Shown here: one piece after another, positions 1 through 7,686 of the stretch
How the letters are laid out: each line of letters begins with the position of its first letter
Numbering within the stretch: the stretch's first letter is position 1
Source of the DNA: Spirochaetaceae bacterium
GTDB lineage: Bacteria > Spirochaetota > Spirochaetia > Treponematales > Breznakiellaceae
DNA: 8,717 nucleotides
Direction: 5' to 3'
Assembly: GCA_031278295.1 (NCBI GenBank)
Contig: JAITKQ010000196.1
Span: 1 to 8,717, forward strand
The notes under the pieces: model-generated
What the model was told of the DNA's origin: nothing
The model's database searches: none
Seen by the model: only the letters and a program-made list of their open reading frames with translations
Position numbers and translations under genes: made by a program

Positions 1-30
1 CGCGGTTCCTGAAACATCAAATCAACCCCC

Positions 31-148
31 GCCTACAGCCGCGTATGCCTGCGCCCTTTTCGACCCCGACGGCAGAACCCGGACTCCGCTTTGGGGACGC
101 TACCGCGTAGCGGACTTTAGCCCCGCTGGCGGGCTGGCGGGCGGGCGG
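31..148. repeat. Dispersed repeat unit, left copy
   Basis: From GCCTACAGCCGCG (31) to the TAGCGG region (104-113) and the following CCCGCTGGCGGG, this copy aligns in the same orientation with the copy at the right window edge. Shared blocks include GCCTACAGCCGCG.ATGCCT, GGCAGAACCC and GGGACGCTACCGCGTAGCGG (with one base more or less). The end of the unit contains a small palindrome, GCTAC-CGC-GTAGC. After it, positions 125-148 are a short degenerate run of GGCGGG and GGCT. No coding potential is recognised. Confidence 0.75.
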
Positions 149-363
149 GTGTCTCCCCCACAACTATCCGCGGCCCATACCGGTCTCCCCGGCAGTTTGT
201 CGCGTTTCGCCTGTAAAATCCCTAGGAAAATCGCGGCGATGCGGCTTGTCCTGCAAGCCGCTGTCGAAACAAAGGTTCACGGCAGCCGGATGCTCCCGAG
301 CGCGACAGGCCGCCGCCGCCGCTGCTCCCGCGCCCGCATCCTCCCCGTCCCCTACGCGGCGTA
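149..363. other. Non-coding stretch 3' of the transglutaminase-TPR gene
   Basis: Together with the repeat at 31-148 this makes 363 nt without a supported gene. It is GC-rich and contains a CGCCGCCGC-type low-complexity patch (about 311-325) and the hairpin at 241-261. Frames on both strands here are short and Arg/Pro/Ala-rich, as expected of shadow frames in GC-rich DNA. Confidence 0.6.
225..261 (-). terminator. Possible terminator of the transglutaminase-TPR gene
   Basis: An 8-bp perfect stem, GCGGCTTG (241-248) and CAAGCCGC (254-261), is followed on the minus strand by a small palindrome ATCG-CCG-CGAT (240-230) and then TTTTCC. It lies about 103 nt beyond the TAG at 364-366. The T-run is short, so termination is only plausible. 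The arms match those of the strong hairpin inside the gene at 691-718. Confidence 0.35.
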
Positions 364-3300
364 CTAAAAAACTTGATCGGAAAGCGCGTTTGCGAATTCG
401 CGGAGATCTTTTGTGGAAAACGAGGCCAGCGGCAAGGTTTTTTGCGGGATTGTCCTGCCCGTTCCACCGTCGTACAGTTCCGCGTAAACATCTCCCGCTT
501 CGCCTGAGCGGAGACGGAGAGTCCAGCGCGGGGCCGCGAGGGCCGGTTTTGTATCGAAGGCCGCCTGCCGTAGCGCTTTTTGAATGGCATTTACACGGCC
601 TTTGCCGGCAAACAGATCACCCGATGTTTCGAGACTTACCGGGAGACGTATACCGTTTTGACGAAGGGCGCCGGGATTTAGCGCGAACAGGCGGCTTGCC
701 GCTTCGGCGGCAAGCCGCGGCATGCCATCTTTTTGTGCGATAAGGGCAATCTCCGTATAGGCGTCGGCCGCAATATCCTTTTCCCAGACCGGATCAAAAC
801 CGGAAATAGCGTAGTTCAGCAGGGTAATGTTCCGCGTGAGTTTTCCTGTTTCAAGCATGTACGAGGGGGCGGCTTCGGGTATCAGGCGAAGCTCGAAATC
901 TTCCGCCGCTTTAAGGTAGTCCGGCGCGCGGTTTTTGTAATCGTAAAATGTGTTGTAGTATTGAAACAGGGCTTCTATATGGCGTCCGCCCGTATAAAGT
1001 TCCGTTTCAAACGCGCCTGCCGAAAGCAGCGCGTATTTTTGGTACAACAGCCTGTGTACCTTGTATTTAAAATGGCTGGCGGCGCGTAGCGCGATTCCAC
1101 GCACGGTGTCGTAAAGGCCATAACGGGCCGTAAGCGCTTCTTTTTTTTCGAGGCCGCTGTAGACTCTGTAAAGTATTTCGTGCAAATCACGTTTGTACTG
1201 ATCCGGGTCTATACCGTAATTCAGCATCCAGTAAAGGTTGTTTGACCTTAAACAATCTTCCGCGTACAGGCGTGCTTGTTCCAAATCGCCCGAAGCCAAA
1301 AATGCCTGGGCAAGGCTTAATTTTGAAAGCTGGGATTTATCGATTTCGTAAGATTTGTTGTATTCGTCGAAGGCTTCGTCAAAATCAAGGCGGCGCATCA
1401 TAAGCTCCCCCCTGGCGAGGCGTCCGGAAGACCGGTTTGACAGCATCAGGCTTGACGTTGTGCTGTCCAGTGCGTCCTTGTAACGGTGGAAGCGGCTTTC
1501 CAGTATCGAAAGGTTGTAGTACACAACGGAGGCAAACTCTGTGCCGCCCAAATTTAAGGCGCCGTTTACCGCCTCAAGGTACAGCCGCTTTGCTTCGGGA
1601 TAGTTAAACATATCCGAATAGATCGTTCCAAGCGTCATGCAAAAATCAAGATCGGGACCGAAGCGTTCGATTGCGTTTAGTAGCAGTTTTTCGCCGTCAC
1701 GCAGGCGGTGAAGCTTGAAATACATCCAGCCAAGGGAACCTATGGCCTCGTGGCTGTCGGGGTCAAGCGCGAGCAGGCGCTCAAGAAAGTCCGCCGCCGT
1801 CCTGTTTTCGTTCAGGTTACCGGCCGTCCGCGCAAGCCGGTACAAAAGCCGTGTGTCATCCGGCACTATGCTGTCCGCGATCAAAAATTCATCCATCGCA
1901 AGCCTGTACAATTCGCGGTCAAAATATAGATCGCCCAGGCGTAGCGGAAACCGGTAATCAAGCGGATATTCCGTTTTCCCGCGCGTATACAATTCGATCG
2001 CGCGTTCCCAGAATTCATTATTTACCGCGGCAAGCGCCTGTGAAAAAAGTTCTTCAGCCCCCCGGTCACTTTCCTGCGTATACGTTTTAACATTTGACGA
2101 AAACAAAACAATGCAAAAAACGATCATGAACGGTTTTGCCGCGCCGTGTTTTTTAAATTTTTTTAGCAATGAAAAGCGTTTTTTATACCAAAAGTTAAAT
2201 GTTTTATACAGGGCAAAAAATTCTTTTTCCCCGTCCGCCGTGTAATATTCCGCGTATTTTGCGGCGGAAACATTGTCGTACAACGCGCGTAGCGGCGATG
2301 CGGAATCTTCCCCTGTAAAGCGGTTTACCCATTCACTTTCCGTTTCCGCGCCGGTTTTACCGATACCGGCAAGCCGCAGACGGCGCTTTATGTGCCGCCA
2401 GAGGCGCAAAGTTTTTTTGCGCGGATTTTTTGAAAACCGGGACAGTACATAGCCGCCAAACCGTATAATGGCAAGGACGGCAACTATGGAAATCACGGCT
2501 ATATAAGCAAAAGATTTTTTTACAAAAGCGGCGGCTTTTGCGACGGCGGCGCGGCGGCCTTCGTCTTTTTCCGCCGCTTCTTTTATTTTCAAACGATCGT
2601 GGTTGTCAATTATTTCCTTCATCAGGCGTTCAAAAAGTTCCGCCGGGATTCCCGCCGAGAATTCAAACTCCTCATCTTCCGCAAGCTTTTCGGTTGTAGG
2701 ATCGTACTCTATCCAGCCGAAATACGGAAACCAGACCTCGGCCCATGCGTGCGCCATATTTGAACGTACCGGATAAAAGTCCAGCCGGCCTTCGCCGGGA
2801 TCAAGGAAGAAACCCACGTCAACCCGGCACGGTATGCCTATTGAACGCAGCAGTGACGCAAAGGCAAACGCAAAATATGAACAGTAACCTTTTTTTGTAT
2901 CAAACAAAAAGTAGTCCAGTTGATCGCCGGAAGGCGCTATTCCGGGTTTAAGGCTGTAACGGTAATCCCCGAATTTCAAATACCGGTAGACGCATTGAAT
3001 CTTTTCCCAATAATTATCCGTGCCTGCCGTTATTTCTTCCGCCAGCGCGGTAATTTTTTTTTCGCGTTCCGTTTTTTTGTTTTTCGAGTCGGAAAACTTT
3101 GTATAGTATTCATAATCCTCTTGGGTAAGCCCCAGCGCCTCTCCGTCATAGGCGTCGGGCACAGCGTCTATAAGATCTGCCGGGACGCATACGCTTACCA
3201 TGCTATTTACCGCGTAGGCGGATTTGAAGGAGGATGCGTCCCAGCTTTCAAAAGGCAGTGTTTCCACAGGCTCATTCATCGCCATAAACGCGGAACCGTC

Positions 3301-4401
3301 GATATTTACAAGGTAGTATTCCTGCCTGAGTTTTTCACGCGCCGCGGAAGCCGGAACATCGTACCCCGTTCTGCCTTGCGGAAGATAGGCACTCTGCGCG
3401 TCTTCATCTATTTTATCGTTGCGGAAGAATCCTATCGTCCTGTCCTTTTCTTCTTTTGTGTTGTACGCCGAAAGTACGAAGCGCCTCATCAGGTAGTGGT
3501 CGTCCGGGTAAGCCGCCGCGTAGCTGTAGACCTGCGGGTTGTAGCCGCTCTCAACATCCACCATTTCCGGCCTTTCGTCCATAAGCTCCGTACCGCCTCC
3601 GGTTTCGTACCTTGAGCTTTTTCTGACAATGAATATCAGATCGTCATTCATGCTGATTTCGTTTTCAAGGCGGAGGTATGGCGCAAAGTCAAAACTGAAC
3701 AGCTTGGGCTGTAGGAGTCCGCCGCCCTGTTCAAGCGCCCGGTTCTGCATGGGGCGTACAAGGACGGCGCCGCAGATTGCCGCAAGCAGCAGCAAAACGC
3801 CGATGGACGCGGCGTAATCTTTTTTTTGCGGCCGCATTTCGGGCGGTGATGAGAGTACCAGCGCGGCAAGTTCAAAAAAAATTATCGCGGCAAAAACAAT
3901 GATTCGCAGCAGCGGCAGCTTGTATATGGAAGCGCTGTCGGCTATCGAAAAGACGGCAATTAGCAGGACGCAGTCGGCGGCCGCAAAAAACCGCAGCGCC
4001 CGCCGCGCCCGCATCGAAAAAAACGTACTGATAGCCGTCCAGTAAAACGGCGCCAGCGTAACAAAGGTGTTGCGGTCATAATTCAACAACAATGAATCAA
4101 ACAGAATCATCCTGTTAATATCCGCGCCGACGGGCGGGCGGAGGAGGGCTATCATCAGGCGTACCGCGGCAGGTATCAGGATTATTACCAGCAGGAAAGG
4201 GGCGCCGTTCCCGTGGCGGACGCTCGCCCCTCTGCCGCGTCCGGGCAAAGCTTTCGCCGACAGGTGCAGGGCAAGCGCGCTTGCGAAGGCCCCCAGTATT
4301 GAGACGGTAAATAAAGATGTGTCGGAAAGATCGGCGGCGAGCAGGCGTAACTGATAAAGAAATATGTACAGCGCCGCGGACCGGCACAGAATGGCTTGCA
4401 T
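364..4401 (-). CDS. Membrane-anchored transglutaminase-like protein fused to a C-terminal TPR solenoid
   Basis: A 1345-residue protein. The N-terminal part has about six or seven hydrophobic helices (near residues 8-25, 28-49, 67-88, 112-130, 136-153, 160-184 and 196-215). An extracytoplasmic segment (about 217-630) follows, containing a transglutaminase-like core at about 465-572: Cys507 in KKGYCSYFAFAF, His551 in NMAHAWAEVWF and Asp567 in WIEYDPTTEK form the full papain-like triad. A helix at 631-649 returns to the cytoplasm. The basic, Trp/Tyr-rich stretch 655-750 resembles the tail of DUF3488/DUF4129-type transglutaminase proteins. A second hydrophobic segment (757-769) resembles a signal anchor. 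Residues 780-1100 read as TPR-like helical pairs (YRFPLRLGDLYFDRELYRLA, DSHEAIGSLGWMYFKLHRL). The C-terminal 90 residues are beta-rich and unassigned. Substrate is unknown; peptide or peptidoglycan processing in the periplasm is only a family-level inference. No moxR or DUF58 gene, the usual partners, is visible here. The ATG lacks a Shine-Dalgarno sequence. Confidence 0.9.
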   Translation of the reverse strand: MQAILCRSAALYIFLYQLRLLAADLSDTSLFTVSILGAFASALALHLSAKALPGRGRGASVRHGNGAPFLLVIILIPAAVRLMIALLRPPVGADINRMILFDSLLLNYDRNTFVTLAPFYWTAISTFFSMRARRALRFFAAADCVLLIAVFSIADSASIYKLPLLRIIVFAAIIFFELAALVLSSPPEMRPQKKDYAASIGVLLLLAAICGAVLVRPMQNRALEQGGGLLQPKLFSFDFAPYLRLENEISMNDDLIFIVRKSSRYETGGGTELMDERPEMVDVESGYNPQVYSYAAAYPDDHYLMRRFVLSAYNTKEEKDRTIGFFRNDKIDEDAQSAYLPQGRTGYDVPASAAREKLRQEYYLVNIDGSAFMAMNEPVETLPFESWDASSFKSAYAVNSMVSVCVPADLIDAVPDAYDGEALGLTQEDYEYYTKFSDSKNKKTEREKKITALAEEITAGTDNYWEKIQCVYRYLKFGDYRYSLKPGIAPSGDQLDYFLFDTKKGYCSYFAFAFASLLRSIGIPCRVDVGFFLDPGEGRLDFYPVRSNMAHAWAEVWFPYFGWIEYDPTTEKLAEDEEFEFSAGIPAELFERLMKEIIDNHDRLKIKEAAEKDEGRRAAVAKAAAFVKKSFAYIAVISIVAVLAIIRFGGYVLSRFSKNPRKKTLRLWRHIKRRLRLAGIGKTGAETESEWVNRFTGEDSASPLRALYDNVSAAKYAEYYTADGEKEFFALYKTFNFWYKKRFSLLKKFKKHGAAKPFMIVFCIVLFSSNVKTYTQESDRGAEELFSQALAAVNNEFWERAIELYTRGKTEYPLDYRFPLRLGDLYFDRELYRLAMDEFLIADSIVPDDTRLLYRLARTAGNLNENRTAADFLERLLALDPDSHEAIGSLGWMYFKLHRLRDGEKLLLNAIERFGPDLDFCMTLGTIYSDMFNYPEAKRLYLEAVNGALNLGGTEFASVVYYNLSILESRFHRYKDALDSTTSSLMLSNRSSGRLARGELMMRRLDFDEAFDEYNKSYEIDKSQLSKLSLAQAFLASGDLEQARLYAEDCLRSNNLYWMLNYGIDPDQYKRDLHEILYRVYSGLEKKEALTARYGLYDTVRGIALRAASHFKYKVHRLLYQKYALLSAGAFETELYTGGRHIEALFQYYNTFYDYKNRAPDYLKAAEDFELRLIPEAAPSYMLETGKLTRNITLLNYAISGFDPVWEKDIAADAYTEIALIAQKDGMPRLAAEAASRLFALNPGALRQNGIRLPVSLETSGDLFAGKGRVNAIQKALRQAAFDTKPALAAPRWTLRLRSGEAGDVYAELYDGGTGRTIPQKTLPLASFSTKDLREFANALSDQVF
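691..718. repeat. Twelve-bp hairpin with TTCG loop inside the TPR gene
   Basis: GCGGCTTGCCGC (691-702), TTCG (703-706) and GCGGCAAGCCGC (707-718) form a perfect stem. A plus-strand RNA would have the very stable C(UUCG)G tetraloop; the sense mRNA carries a CGAA loop. The segment encodes PRLAAEAASRL in frame near residue 1232. Outer arms GCGGCTTG/CAAGCCGC equal those at 241-261. Confidence 0.8.
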
Positions 4402-4408
4402 CGCGTAA

Positions 4409-4437
4409 AGTATAACAGGAGGCCCCCGCCGTGATAC
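4409..4437 (-). promoter_or_regulatory. Possible promoter of the transglutaminase-TPR gene
   Basis: On the minus strand TATACT (4414-4409) is a good -10 match lying only 7 nt before the ATG at 4401. With a 17-nt spacer the -35 would be GTATCA (4437-4432), a poor match. If it is used, transcription would begin at or beside the start codon, giving a leaderless or near-leaderless mRNA. This agrees with the missing Shine-Dalgarno sequence. The alternative is chance similarity in an AT-rich patch. Confidence 0.3.
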
Positions 4438-4571
4438 AGTACCCGTGTCCGGACCCGTCAGCCCGAAATGAAGGGTGCACGGCAGGTATAATCACAGGTT
4501 TATGAACTTGCTAGTCGCAATTTCCTAAAAATCGAAGGTCCGGCAGCAAACTTGTTTCGCGCTACTGCCGT

Positions 4572-4628
4572 GCGGAGTCTCATTCAACCGAGGCTGTTCC
4601 AAAACTTCAGTTTTGGAACAAGCTCCGC
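4572..4628. repeat. Palindromic element 3 (TTGTTC family), 3' of flhF
   Basis: The core is a perfect 11-bp inverted repeat, TGTTCCAAAAC (4595-4605) and GTTTTGGAACA (4610-4620), with loop TTCA. Outer arms GCGGAG (4572-4577) and CTCCGC (4623-4628) can pair around it. It begins 15 nt after the flhF stop, so it could protect or terminate the nadE-flhF mRNA, but no T-run follows on either strand. Read on the minus strand it has the same plan as the hairpin at 7977-8008: a 5' flank AGCGGA, outer TTGTTC, inner AAC-TGAA-GTT. Confidence 0.75.
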
Positions 4629-4634
4629 TAGAAA

Positions 4635-5843
4635 TCAGGAATTCTGCCTGCCATAAGCGCCGCCATAGGTAAAATACGCTTCCAGGCGCTCACGGTCCAG
4701 CGTAAACCCTTCAAGGTTTGTCAGCAGGTCCACGATGCCGGCCTTTTTGATATACCTGGGCGTACTGGGCTGGCCGTTTGTTACGAAGGCGATCGGTTTG
4801 CCGTACACGGCCAGGGCCGACAGCACATTACCGAGCTGTTTCGTCTCGTCCAGCTTGGTAACGATCACCGCCCTGTACCCGAAAGGTTCAAACTGACGCA
4901 TCGTTTCCATGATGTCGTTGTATTTTGCCGAGGCCATGAAGGTAAGGTAAACCTCCGCGTCCGGCCCGCAGACCTCAAGCATCTTTTTCATCTTCGCGAG
5001 TTCCAAAGAATCGTGCGGACTCCGGCCTACCGTATCTATCAAAATCGCGTCAAACGAATCGGAACGGAACGCCAGTTCTTTTTTCAGTTCCTCCTGATCC
5101 TCCACCGCGATAAAGTCCGCTTTCAGGTAGGTGGCCAGTTCACCAAGCTGCTTTGCCGCCGCGATACGGTACATATCTATCGTAATCAGGCTGAGCTCCA
5201 GCCTTTCGTTGCTGTTGTCTGGGTATTTCAGGCTTGCGGCCAGTTTGCAAACCGTGGTCGTCTTGCCAACCCCGGTAGGCCCCACCAGCACAATGATTCG
5301 CGGACGCTTGTACGGCCCCCCGCCCGTGTATATTTTTACACGTTCTCCAATCCAGGCCAAAACCTTCTGTTGAACCTCAGCGTAATCGTTCAAGTCTTCC
5401 AGGGAAAATTCCCTGCGGACACGCTCCAGAATTTCACGCCTAAAAGACGGGCTAAAGTCATTCCGCTCCAGATCGTCGCCCAGTTTTACAAGAGTCCCGT
5501 GCTCGTTTGTGCCGGGCGCCGTCCGCTGTGGGGCGGCAAGGCTTGTATCAATCTTGTCGCCCAGAGCCTTGATCTGATTCAGGATTTCCCCCACACCGGC
5601 ACCCGGATCGGCGGGTTTGGGGGAGGCGGCCCGCAAGGATTTTGGAATGTCCGGTATCTTTAAAGGCGGGACAACCACGGAAACTACCACACTTTCTTTG
5701 GAAAACAGGCCCAAAAAACCGCCGCTTCTGACAATTTTATGGTTAAGAATCCGGGCCCGCTCCCCGTACCGTTCCCGTATAAGCATTCGGCATTCGGTAA
5801 GCGTCGGCGCCTGGATGGTATCGATATAAGTGTCCGGCGTCAT
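4635..5843 (-). CDS. flhF: Flagellar biosynthesis GTPase FlhF
   Basis: This SRP-type GTPase (402 aa) helps place the flagellar basal body and export apparatus at the cell pole. It is cytoplasmic and membrane-associated, normally paired with the ATPase FlhG. The N-terminal B region (about 1-60) has the FlhF pattern ending in GGFLGLFSKESVVVSV. A variable Pro/Ala-rich linker follows (about 60-115), then the N domain (about 125-175) and the G domain. G1 is GPTGVGKT (188-195), G2 DMYRIAA (223-229), G3 DTVGRS (270-275) and G4 TKLD (329-332), followed by YGKPIAFVTNGQ. All nucleotide-binding motifs are intact. I chose the ATG at 5843; a TTG two codons upstream overlaps the nadE stop and is the alternative. 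The ATG lies 2 nt after nadE TGA and has no clear Shine-Dalgarno sequence, so translation is probably coupled to nadE. Placement beside nadE rather than in a flhB-flhA-flhF-flhG cluster is unusual. Confidence 0.95.
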   Translation of the reverse strand: MTPDTYIDTIQAPTLTECRMLIRERYGERARILNHKIVRSGGFLGLFSKESVVVSVVVPPLKIPDIPKSLRAASPKPADPGAGVGEILNQIKALGDKIDTSLAAPQRTAPGTNEHGTLVKLGDDLERNDFSPSFRREILERVRREFSLEDLNDYAEVQQKVLAWIGERVKIYTGGGPYKRPRIIVLVGPTGVGKTTTVCKLAASLKYPDNSNERLELSLITIDMYRIAAAKQLGELATYLKADFIAVEDQEELKKELAFRSDSFDAILIDTVGRSPHDSLELAKMKKMLEVCGPDAEVYLTFMASAKYNDIMETMRQFEPFGYRAVIVTKLDETKQLGNVLSALAVYGKPIAFVTNGQPSTPRYIKKAGIVDLLTNLEGFTLDRERLEAYFTYGGAYGRQNS

Positions 5844-5845
5844 GG

Positions 5846-7684
5846 TCAACCCGGAAAACGGGAATTTTCGTAAAGGGCGCGGGCTATCGGCATACGGCGT
5901 CCCATCCCGAACGCGCGCGGCGAAACTTTCAGCACGGGCGGTGCCTGCCGCCTTTTAAACTCGGCGCGCGCCACGGCCTCTATTATCCACGCCGCCAACT
6001 CGCCGTTTTTGCCAAGCCTCCCGATCTCACCGGCGCTCAGGTTGCCGAACAGGTACAGCCTGAGTATATCGTCAAGCTCGCTGTACGGCGGCAGGCTGTC
6101 CTCGTCTTTTTGGCCGGGACGCAACTCGGCGGACGGCGGTTTGTCGAGTATAGACTGGGGAATCACCGCCTTTCCCCGCGCCGCCTGCGATTTTTCGTTG
6201 ATTCTGCGGCAAAGCGCGAAGACCTCGGTCTTGAAAAGGTCGCCTATCGGCCCCAAAGCCCCGTTCATATCACCGTAAAGCGTACAGTAACCCATAGCAA
6301 GCTCACTTTTATTGCCCGTTGTAAGCAGCATGGACTGCCATTTGTTGGAAAAAGCCATCAAAAGGCTGCCCCTGATGCGCGCCTGCAAGTTTTCTTCGGC
6401 AATGTCGAAGGGCCGGCCCTCGAAAAGCCCCTCCAAAGTGGACAAAAATGCCGTAAACACCGGTTCTATCGGCAAAATTTCGTAACGGCAGCCCAGATTC
6501 GCCGCAAGCTCCGCCGCATCGTCCCGCGAACCCTGGGATGAAAACCGGGACGGCATACTTATCACCACCACATTCCCGGCCCCTACCGCCCTCACCGCCA
6601 GGTACGCGACAAGCGCCGAATCTATCCCGCCGGAAAGCCCCAGGTGTGCGCGGGTAAACCCGCACTTCCACATGTATTCGCGTATTCCCATCACCAGCGC
6701 GTCTTCCAGCGTGTCAAACTCATCCGCCTCGGTGATAAGAGGGGGGAAGTCTCCCCCCTGTGCCGCACTTCGTTGCGGCACACCCCCCTCAGCGGGGGGC
6801 CTGGCAGGGGCCTTCACTACCGTGTCATCCACGCCCACCGTGCCAAAGGCTGCCGCCTTTGGAGCCGCCTTCCCCCCGCAACGCCCCCGCCGCGCAGCGC
6901 CGCGGCCCTCGCCGGAGGCCCGGCCCGTGTCCAGCGTTATGATGTCTTCGGCAAAGGACGCGGCGGTTTTTATGCCTAGGTCCGCCTCGATGAAGAAGGA
7001 ACGTCCGTCAAAAATGAGCGAATCGTTGGCGCCGACCGCGTTTATGTAGGCGACGGGGATCCCGCCGCGCCATGCTATCCTTTCTGCAAGCTCAAGGCGG
7101 GCGCCGTGTTTGCCCGCGTAGTACGGCGAGGCGGAGGGTGCGGCGAGCAGGCTTATCCCGCTGTCCAGCAGGCGGCGCACAGGGTCCTCGGCGTACCTGG
7201 TACCGGGAGTCTCCGTTTCGCGCCACACATCCTCGCAGATCGCTATGCCGATCCGCTCTCCCTTATATTCGAAACAGGGCCAGCCGGAGGCGGGCTCGAA
7301 GTTACGCGCCTCGTCAAACACATCGTAGGTGGGCAGCAGCGTCTTGATCTGCTCAAACACGAGTTCCCCGTCAAGTATCACGCCGAAGGCGTTCACAAGC
7401 GACTTGCCCTGCCGCGACGGGTTGTAGTTCACATAGCCCACGCCGGCCGCAATGCCGGACGGCAGTTCACGCTGTAGCAAGCGGATCGTCCTGATGTTCT
7501 GTTCCACAAAACACCCCTGGTCCAGCAGGTCCATAGGCGGGTAACCACAGACCGCCAGTTCCGGAAACAGCACAAGCTCCGCGCCGTACTGATCCCGGGC
7601 CTTTTTGGTAAACGCGAGTATTTTGGCGCGGTTACCTGAAAAATCCCCAATCTTGGAATTTATCTGGGCGGCAGATATTCGCAT
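5846..7684 (-). CDS. nadE: Glutamine-dependent NAD+ synthetase with inter-domain insert
   Basis: Catalyses the last step of NAD+ synthesis: deamido-NAD+ is adenylated with ATP and amidated with ammonia taken from glutamine. The product is 612 aa, somewhat long for the family. The N-terminal CN-hydrolase (glutaminase) domain (1-250) has the triad Glu42 in LFPELAVCGYPP, Lys114 in EQIKTLLPTYDVFDE and Cys150 in IGIAICEDVW. The C-terminal synthetase domain (about 325-610) has the ATP-pyrophosphatase loop SGGIDS (351-356), then TTGNKSELAMGY (about 455-466) and KPPSAELRPGQKDEDSLPPY (about 515-534). Both domains look complete. Between them, about residues 255-312 form a Gly/Ala/Arg/Pro-rich insert encoded by hairpin-rich DNA, so it may be an in-frame palindromic insertion. 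I chose the ATG at 7684 because MRISAAQINSKIGDF is the canonical family N-terminus; the frame stays open upstream to a TTG at 7783, but those residues look non-family. flhF follows directly. Confidence 0.95.
   Translation of the reverse strand: MRISAAQINSKIGDFSGNRAKILAFTKKARDQYGAELVLFPELAVCGYPPMDLLDQGCFVEQNIRTIRLLQRELPSGIAAGVGYVNYNPSRQGKSLVNAFGVILDGELVFEQIKTLLPTYDVFDEARNFEPASGWPCFEYKGERIGIAICEDVWRETETPGTRYAEDPVRRLLDSGISLLAAPSASPYYAGKHGARLELAERIAWRGGIPVAYINAVGANDSLIFDGRSFFIEADLGIKTAASFAEDIITLDTGRASGEGRGAARRGRCGGKAAPKAAAFGTVGVDDTVVKAPARPPAEGGVPQRSAAQGGDFPPLITEADEFDTLEDALVMGIREYMWKCGFTRAHLGLSGGIDSALVAYLAVRAVGAGNVVVISMPSRFSSQGSRDDAAELAANLGCRYEILPIEPVFTAFLSTLEGLFEGRPFDIAEENLQARIRGSLLMAFSNKWQSMLLTTGNKSELAMGYCTLYGDMNGALGPIGDLFKTEVFALCRRINEKSQAARGKAVIPQSILDKPPSAELRPGQKDEDSLPPYSELDDILRLYLFGNLSAGEIGRLGKNGELAAWIIEAVARAEFKRRQAPPVLKVSPRAFGMGRRMPIARALYENSRFPG
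6740..6922. repeat. Cluster of hairpins inside the nadE inter-domain linker
   Basis: Several inverted repeats are packed into one in-frame segment. They are AGGGGGGA/TCCCCCCT (6740-6747, 6752-6759); TGTGCCGCA/TGCGGCACA (6759-6767, 6774-6782); CCCCCC/GGGGGG (6783-6788, 6794-6799); and CCAAAGGC/GCCTTTGG (6843-6850, 6855-6862), all with short loops. A very GC-rich stretch follows to about 6922. Composition differs sharply from the rest of nadE, and the encoded residues are low complexity. The segment replaces a normally short linker and keeps the frame. I see this as a possible in-frame insertion of a palindromic repeat; expansion of a natural linker is the alternative. Confidence 0.65.
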
Positions 7685-7686
7685 AA

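Larger units (their letters stand above)
4402..4634. other. Gap between flhF and the transglutaminase gene
   Basis: This 233-nt stretch holds the possible promoter of the downstream gene and the palindromic element at 4572-4628. A plus-strand TATAAT (4487-4492) has no -35 partner. The only plus-strand start codon near it opens an eight-codon frame with no ribosome binding site. I see no gene. Confidence 0.7.

Noticed and set aside
31..148. CRISPR array suggested by repeated blocks at the window ends
   Set aside because: The period is about 104 nt, units diverge throughout rather than alternating identical repeats and unique spacers, and no cas gene is present.
246..743. Plus-strand open frame of 165 codons
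   Set aside because: It overlaps the C-terminal coding region of the transglutaminase-TPR gene on the opposite strand and is Arg/Pro-rich shadow sequence.
2080..2127. Separate TPR gene starting at Met759
   Set aside because: There is no Shine-Dalgarno sequence before this ATG, and the frame is continuous from the transglutaminase part. I kept one gene and recorded the idea as part of the fusion finding.
2920..3615. Plus-strand open frame of 231 codons
   Set aside because: It lies entirely antisense to the transglutaminase domain, with the Arg/Val/Phe-rich look of an antisense shadow.
4487..4528. Plus-strand TATAAT and an eight-codon leader peptide
   Set aside because: No -35 element, no ribosome binding site and no downstream plus-strand gene.
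5013..5663. Plus-strand open frame of 216 codons
   Set aside because: It is antisense to flhF, whose motifs are complete; no domain is recognisable in the antisense product.
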